Assembly (NCBI RefSeq): GCF_028207065.1
Contig: NZ_JAQLFP010000029.1
Coordinates: forward strand, 1 to 35,778
Origin: Collinsella aerofaciens
Lineage (GTDB): Bacteria > Actinomycetota > Coriobacteriia > Coriobacteriales > Coriobacteriaceae
Length of the DNA stretch: 35,778 nt
Direction of reading: 5' to 3'
Position numbers and translations under genes: made by a program. Below the pieces are notes generated by a model, which did no database searches, was not told where the DNA came from, and saw only the letters and a program-made list of their open reading frames with translations. Shown here one piece after another: positions 32,511 to 35,778 of the stretch; the first letter of the stretch is position 1, and every line of letters begins with the position of its first letter.

Positions 32511-32526
32511 ATGGCAACGTTAACAT
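32511..32526. promoter_or_regulatory. LacI-type operator in the lacE-2/lacI-2 gap
   Basis: ATGGCAACGTTAACAT is the counterpart of the site at 32391, on the opposite strand and 120 bp away, so a DNA loop between the two is plausible. It resembles the TGACAACGTTGTCA operator of the first cassette. Confidence 0.65.
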
Positions 32527-32563
32527 TTGGGCGACAAAAGCCGTTCGGGGAAGCAAGATTGTC

Positions 32564-32598
32564 GGTGAACGGTAGGTTTTAGGTGGTAAACGTATTGT
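32564..32598 (+). promoter_or_regulatory. tandem 21-bp-spaced PTS motif, lacE-2/lacI-2 region
   Basis: GGTGAACGGTAGGT at 32564 and GGTAAACGTATTGT at 32585 are again 21 bp apart. TATACT at 32614-32619 is a good -10 for lacI-2. The second copy is the weakest of those seen. The rest of 32329-32684 holds only the LacI operators. Confidence 0.55.
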
Positions 32599-32684
32599 GG
32601 GGGAGACGTTGGATATACTTAAAGGCGTTCATTTGACTGCGTAGGGTGCCGCCAATGGCATCGTTGACATAGAAAGATCGACCT

Positions 32685-33689
32685 ATGGCCGCTGTTAAAA
32701 AATCGGTTTCCGTTAAGGACGTGGCGCGTCTCGCGGGCGTCTCGGAGCAGACGGTCTCGCGCACCGTGCACGATTCGCCCAGCGTGCGCCCCGAGACCAA
32801 GGAGCGCGTGCGTGCCGCCATGCGCGAGCTGGGGTATCGACCCAATTTTGCCGGTCGATCGCTGCGCCGCGGCAAGTTTAAGACCGTCGGCGTCGCCATG
32901 TTCAACATTACCGGCACCGGCAACCTCGACCGCATGGAGGGCTTTGCCGCCGCGGCCGACAAACATGGCTATGCCATCACCCTAACTAAAGTAGACGGGC
33001 ATCCGTATACCCTCGAGAGTGCATCGTCGCGCATGAGCGCGCTGCCGGTGGATGGCATGGTTGTGATCATGAATCGCATGCCGGCGGACTTTGGCACCTT
33101 CGAGCCGCTGCCCGGTATGCAGACGGTGCTCGTTACCATGCTGGAGCACCCGCTCTGTTCAACAGTCGATAACGACCAGTTCGATTGCTCGCGCCAGGTG
33201 GTCGAGTACCTGCTGGAGCAGGGGCACAAGACCGTGCACTTTATCTCGTGCCCCGAGCGCTCGCTTTCGGGCATGCGTCGCGAGGAGGGCTGGCGCGAGA
33301 CATTGCGCGCGCATGGTATTGAGCCGCCGCGACTCGTCCGTGGCGATTGGACGGCACAGAGCGGATATGCCGCCGGCCAGGTGCTTGCGGACGATTCGAA
33401 CTGCACAGCCATTTATGCTTCCAACGATGCCATGGCCTACGGCTGCATTCGCGGGCTCGAGTCGCGCGGGAAGCACGTGCCCCAGGACGTAAGCGTGGTG
33501 GGTGTTGACGACAGCCTGGGCGACATCGTGCCCGACCGTCGCCTGACCACGGTGCGCTTTGACAACAAGCGCGTCGGCATGTGGGCTGTCGACAAGATTG
33601 CCGGCGCCGAGGGCGCTGCACCCGGTGTGGAGCACATGCTGTTTCCGGGTGTGCTCGTCGAGGGCGATACGGTGCGCGATGTACGCTAG
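32685..33689 (+). CDS. LacI family regulator of the second lactose-type cassette
   Basis: A 334-residue protein with the helix-turn-helix VSVKDVARLAGVSEQTVSRTVH, hinge FAGRSLRRGK, and the sensor-domain stretches LPVDGMVVIM, VVEYLLEQGHKTVHFI and VSVVGVDDSLGDIVPDRRLTTV. It is divergent from lacE-2, with the operators between. It shares the pattern of the regulator at 27597 but is not a recent duplicate, so the two cassettes are probably independently inducible. GAAAGAT is a weak site before the ATG. Confidence 0.9.
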   Translation: MAAVKKSVSVKDVARLAGVSEQTVSRTVHDSPSVRPETKERVRAAMRELGYRPNFAGRSLRRGKFKTVGVAMFNITGTGNLDRMEGFAAAADKHGYAITLTKVDGHPYTLESASSRMSALPVDGMVVIMNRMPADFGTFEPLPGMQTVLVTMLEHPLCSTVDNDQFDCSRQVVEYLLEQGHKTVHFISCPERSLSGMRREEGWRETLRAHGIEPPRLVRGDWTAQSGYAAGQVLADDSNCTAIYASNDAMAYGCIRGLESRGKHVPQDVSVVGVDDSLGDIVPDRRLTTVRFDNKRVGMWAVDKIAGAEGAAPGVEHMLFPGVLVEGDTVRDVR

Positions 33690-33749
33690 GGTGTGGACCT
33701 GTTTGGGTTGCCACTAATTGTGTTCGATATTGTTCGCATTGGTTTAAAA

Positions 33750-33780
33750 ACCGTTCACGGGCGAAAATCGACCGTTCATA
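33750..33780 (-). promoter_or_regulatory. tandem 21-bp-spaced PTS motif upstream of lacF
   Basis: On the minus strand TGAACGGT occurs twice, in TATGAACGGTCGAT and CGTGAACGGT, 21 bp apart. The inverted orientation relative to the lacF gene distinguishes it from the other three. The stretch to 33900 also holds a probable lacF promoter, with TTGCAT and a weak TTTGAAT -10-like sequence. Confidence 0.55.
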
Positions 33781-33903
33781 GCTCGAAATTGCGTTTTGCA
33801 TTGTTCTGTTTTGTTTGAATGTTAATGTTTCTGTCATACACAACGCAGCGCGTATGCCCGGACGCGATGCTCTCCATTGGTTCATATGTGAAAGGAACGC
33901 AAT

Positions 33904-34242
33904 ATGGCAACCAAAGAAGAAATCTCGATGGTTGGATTCGAGATCGTCGCATACGCGGGTGACGCCCAGACTGATCTGCTTGCAGCGCTCGATGCTGCTC
34001 GCGAGGGTGATTTTGAGAAGGCCGAACAGCTGCACAAGGATGCGAGCGATGCACTCATTGGCGCCCACGACACGCAGACCAAGCTGCTTTCGCAGGAGGC
34101 CGGCGGCGGCGAGATGGAGATGACCTTCATCATGGCCCACGCTCAGGACACCCTCATGACCACCATGATCTTGGAGAAGCAGACCCGCTTTACCATCGAT
34201 GCCTACAAGCGCATCGCTGAGCTCGAGGCCAAGCTCGCCTAA
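33904..34242 (+). CDS. lacF: lactose/cellobiose PTS IIA component
   Basis: A 112-residue IIA protein of the lactose family, which forms a homotrimer and transfers phosphate from HPr to the LacE IIB Cys. The phosphorylated His is residue 79 in FIMAHAQDTLMT, with the metal-binding Asp82. The start MVGFEIVAYAGDAQTDLLAAL is typical. AAAGGAA lies 7 bases before the ATG. It is the only IIA gene seen for two LacE proteins, so it probably serves both. It has its own promoter region, motif and terminator. Confidence 0.93.
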   Translation: MATKEEISMVGFEIVAYAGDAQTDLLAALDAAREGDFEKAEQLHKDASDALIGAHDTQTKLLSQEAGGGEMEMTFIMAHAQDTLMTTMILEKQTRFTIDAYKRIAELEAKLA

Positions 34243-34274
34243 CGAGCCCTCACAACCAAGTCCCCTTCCAAAAG

Positions 34275-34302
34275 CCCTGTCGCTACCCGCGGCAGGGTTT
34301 TC
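34275..34302 (+). terminator. terminator of lacF
   Basis: CCCTGTCG pairs with CGGCAGGG (one G-U pair) around 7 bases, followed by TTTTCT. Confidence 0.8.
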
Positions 34303-34304
34303 TG

Positions 34305-34360
34305 TTTGCCCGGCACTTGGGGACGTTCCTTATCTGCCGGCAGTTTGGGACACTCCTGTC
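34305..34360 (+). repeat. degenerate tandem repeat, about 26 bp, two units
   Basis: The words CCGGCACTTGGGGACGTTCC and GCCGGCAGTTTGGGACACTCC follow each other, 26 bp apart, and resemble intergenic REP-like sequences. They directly precede copy B of the 220-bp element. Confidence 0.5.
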
Positions 34361-34368
34361 ATGCATTT

Positions 34369-34588
34369 GATCCTTTGAGGACGGAAGAAACCGGGTCATT
34401 AGGTTTGCTGCGGTGCCGACTCGGTCTGTCGGTTACAAAACTATGCCGGTTTACTACGATGAATCGCATTCTTTCAATTATGGAAAGAACAGCGTTATCA
34501 AAGCCGCAGGTAGAAAGCTTGTCATTTTCTGCTAATAGCAAATGTTGTCGGTCCTATCGGTTTTATCGTAGTAAACCGGCATAGTTTT
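34369..34588. repeat. 220-bp inverted-repeat element, copy B
   Basis: The unit starts GATCCTTTGAGGACGG like copy A. Its terminal arms, 34437-34460 and 34565-34588, pair over 24 bases and contain ATGCCGGTTTACTACG. Where copy A has CCCATTTAC and GTAAATGGG, this copy has CCGGTTTAC and GTAAACCGG, so both arms changed together. CAAAGCCGCAGGTAGA lies between the arms. Nothing else is seen in 34243-34705. Confidence 0.8.
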
Positions 34589-34705
34589 GAAATGGCACTA
34601 TTCGACTAGCAGCGTTATGGAGCTTCTGCACGCCCTCCCGTTCGGTTTTTTGCTGGGTGGGTATACTTCCATCCGCAATACAGACCGGACTGAGGAGGTA
34701 TCCAA

Positions 34706-35719
34706 ATGCCGGATAACGGGTCAATACAAAAAAGAGATGCGCGCGAGATGGCTCATGGGCGTCCTGTCCAGATAACCGAGCACACGACGGTAACCGAGCT
34801 GCAGCCCAGCCTGTCCGATGTCGTGTGCGCAAATAAAAAGCTGCAGATCGGTATCATCGTTGCGCTCGTGGTACTGGCCTTGCTGTCGGGCTTTGTGGCT
34901 CGTCCGCATTTTGCCGATACCAAGACTTGGGACTCCACCATCGAGGTTATCGACCAAAAGAAAGGTAACGTACTGGCGCTCACGGCCTCGTGCGTGGCGC
35001 TGTCTGCGGGCATTACCGCGCTGCCGGGTGATACGGGTACGCCGGTCGCTGAGCAGCTCGCACAGCTTTCGGGCAACTTGGGCATCGTGCTTGCCGTGCT
35101 CTACCTCGAGAAATATCTGCTGACTATTTTGTGGTCGGTTGGCTTGGGCATCTTAATCCCGTTTGCGTTGGTACTCTTTGCGGTCTCGCTTGGCATTCAC
35201 GGACGCTGGAGCACGAGTGCCGTCCTGCGCCGCGTGGCGACCCGCGTGCTGGTAGTCGCCATGATCGGCATGGCGTTGGTGCCTGCAAGCGTGTGGGTAT
35301 CGCAAAAGGTCGACGAGACATATCGCGTCAGCATTGAACAGGCCGAGCAAAAGGCGGCCGACGCTGCGAGTGCGGCAGATAGCGACAGCTCCAAAGCAAG
35401 CAAGAAAAAGTCCGAGGCCACGGAGTCCAAAAACGTACTCGAGCAGTTGACTGACGGGGCCTCGAGCCTGGTCACGTCGGTAACCAGTGGTGCCAAGCAG
35501 ATGACCGACGAGATCGTGCGGCAGGTGACCGATCTGATCGAAGGCGTCATCGTGATGATCGTGACCTCGTGCGTTATCCCGCTGCTGGTGCTCGCGGCGT
35601 TTCTGTGGCTGGGACACACGCTACTGGGGATCGATATCTCTGGCCCGGCGAACTATTTGACGGGCCGTTTTCTGAGCGCTCCGTCCAAACATGCCAAGAA
35701 GAGTGGGCAGTCTGAGTAG
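34706..35719 (+). CDS. integral membrane protein, function unknown
   Basis: A 337-residue protein with a hydrophilic N-terminus (1-45), a transmembrane helix at about 47-65, two further helices near 128-160, one at about 178-196, and a last one near 290-310. Between the fourth and fifth lies a Lys/Ala/Ser-rich soluble stretch with DASKASKKK-like character that may form a coiled coil (EQAEQKAADAASAAD). No enzyme motif is visible. AGGAGG lies 6 bases before the ATG. It is preceded by the 220-bp element and appears to be a single gene. Confidence 0.7.
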   Translation: MPDNGSIQKRDAREMAHGRPVQITEHTTVTELQPSLSDVVCANKKLQIGIIVALVVLALLSGFVARPHFADTKTWDSTIEVIDQKKGNVLALTASCVALSAGITALPGDTGTPVAEQLAQLSGNLGIVLAVLYLEKYLLTILWSVGLGILIPFALVLFAVSLGIHGRWSTSAVLRRVATRVLVVAMIGMALVPASVWVSQKVDETYRVSIEQAEQKAADAASAADSDSSKASKKKSEATESKNVLEQLTDGASSLVTSVTSGAKQMTDEIVRQVTDLIEGVIVMIVTSCVIPLLVLAAFLWLGHTLLGIDISGPANYLTGRFLSAPSKHAKKSGQSE

Positions 35720-35761
35720 GCGGCAAAGCGAACTTTGGAAGATCAACCGAAAGAAGGGCGG

Positions 35762-35778
35762 CCGAGACACGTTCTCGG
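35762..35778. other. partial hairpin at the window end
   Basis: CCGAGA and TCTCGG form a stem around 5 bases exactly at the end of the sequence. It may be a terminator cut by the window edge. Confidence 0.3.

Overview
The window looks like chromosomal DNA of a Collinsella-type gut actinobacterium (class Coriobacteriia). GC is high and third positions are GC-rich. Lactose-family and mannose-family PTS systems are abundant, LacI, GntR/UTRA and DeoR regulators sit beside the sugar genes they probably control, and the intergenic repeats resemble those of this group. The genus is inferred from gene content and sequence style, not from a marker gene.

Layout. 1-8160 is housekeeping: a structured leader and a solute-binding lipoprotein, the long ribosome hibernation factor hpf, a DegV protein, a 3-hydroxyisobutyrate dehydrogenase-family enzyme with a Cys/His-rich tail, a small membrane protein, a HEAT-like protein, an NAD-type isocitrate dehydrogenase-family enzyme, and a membrane-anchored SurA/PrsA-like protein. 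8161-18885 is an amino-sugar (probably N-acetylgalactosamine) island: a mannose-family PTS (IIA, YajC, IIB, IIC, IID), a GntR/UTRA regulator, agaS, nagA, a flavodoxin, a LacX-like epimerase, lacC, a remnant of a second nagA and a YhcH-family protein. 18886-21150 is a patchwork: an AT-richer pair of unknown genes including a secreted protein, tRNA-Thr(CGU), an orphan PTS IIB paralogue whose catalytic His is Tyr, and a 220-bp inverted-repeat element. 21148-23750 holds galM, a DeoR regulator and a RelE/ParE-PhdYefM toxin-antitoxin pair. 23816-34302 carries two parallel lactose-type cassettes (lacE-lacG with a divergent LacI regulator), two arrays of 55-bp palindromic repeats, and one lacF (IIA). 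The window closes with a second copy of the 220-bp element and an unknown membrane protein.

How the genes work together. The mannose-family PTS would import and phosphorylate GalNAc, NagA would deacetylate it, AgaS would convert galactosamine-6-P to tagatose-6-P, and LacC would phosphorylate that to tagatose-1,6-bisphosphate. LacE/LacF import lactose-type disaccharides and LacG releases galactose-6-phosphate, which classically also enters through tagatose-6-P, so LacC is a likely meeting point. LacAB and the aldolase LacD are not in the window.

The most interesting non-coding signals are: (1) a tandem motif near GGTRAACGGTYGAT, repeated at exactly 21 bp, upstream of four PTS-linked transcription units and absent from the other intergenic regions I read; (2) a 220-bp element in two copies whose long terminal inverted repeats differ by compensatory changes; (3) six 55-bp palindromic units at an 80-81 bp period in two arrays; and (4) the His-to-Tyr orphan IIB.
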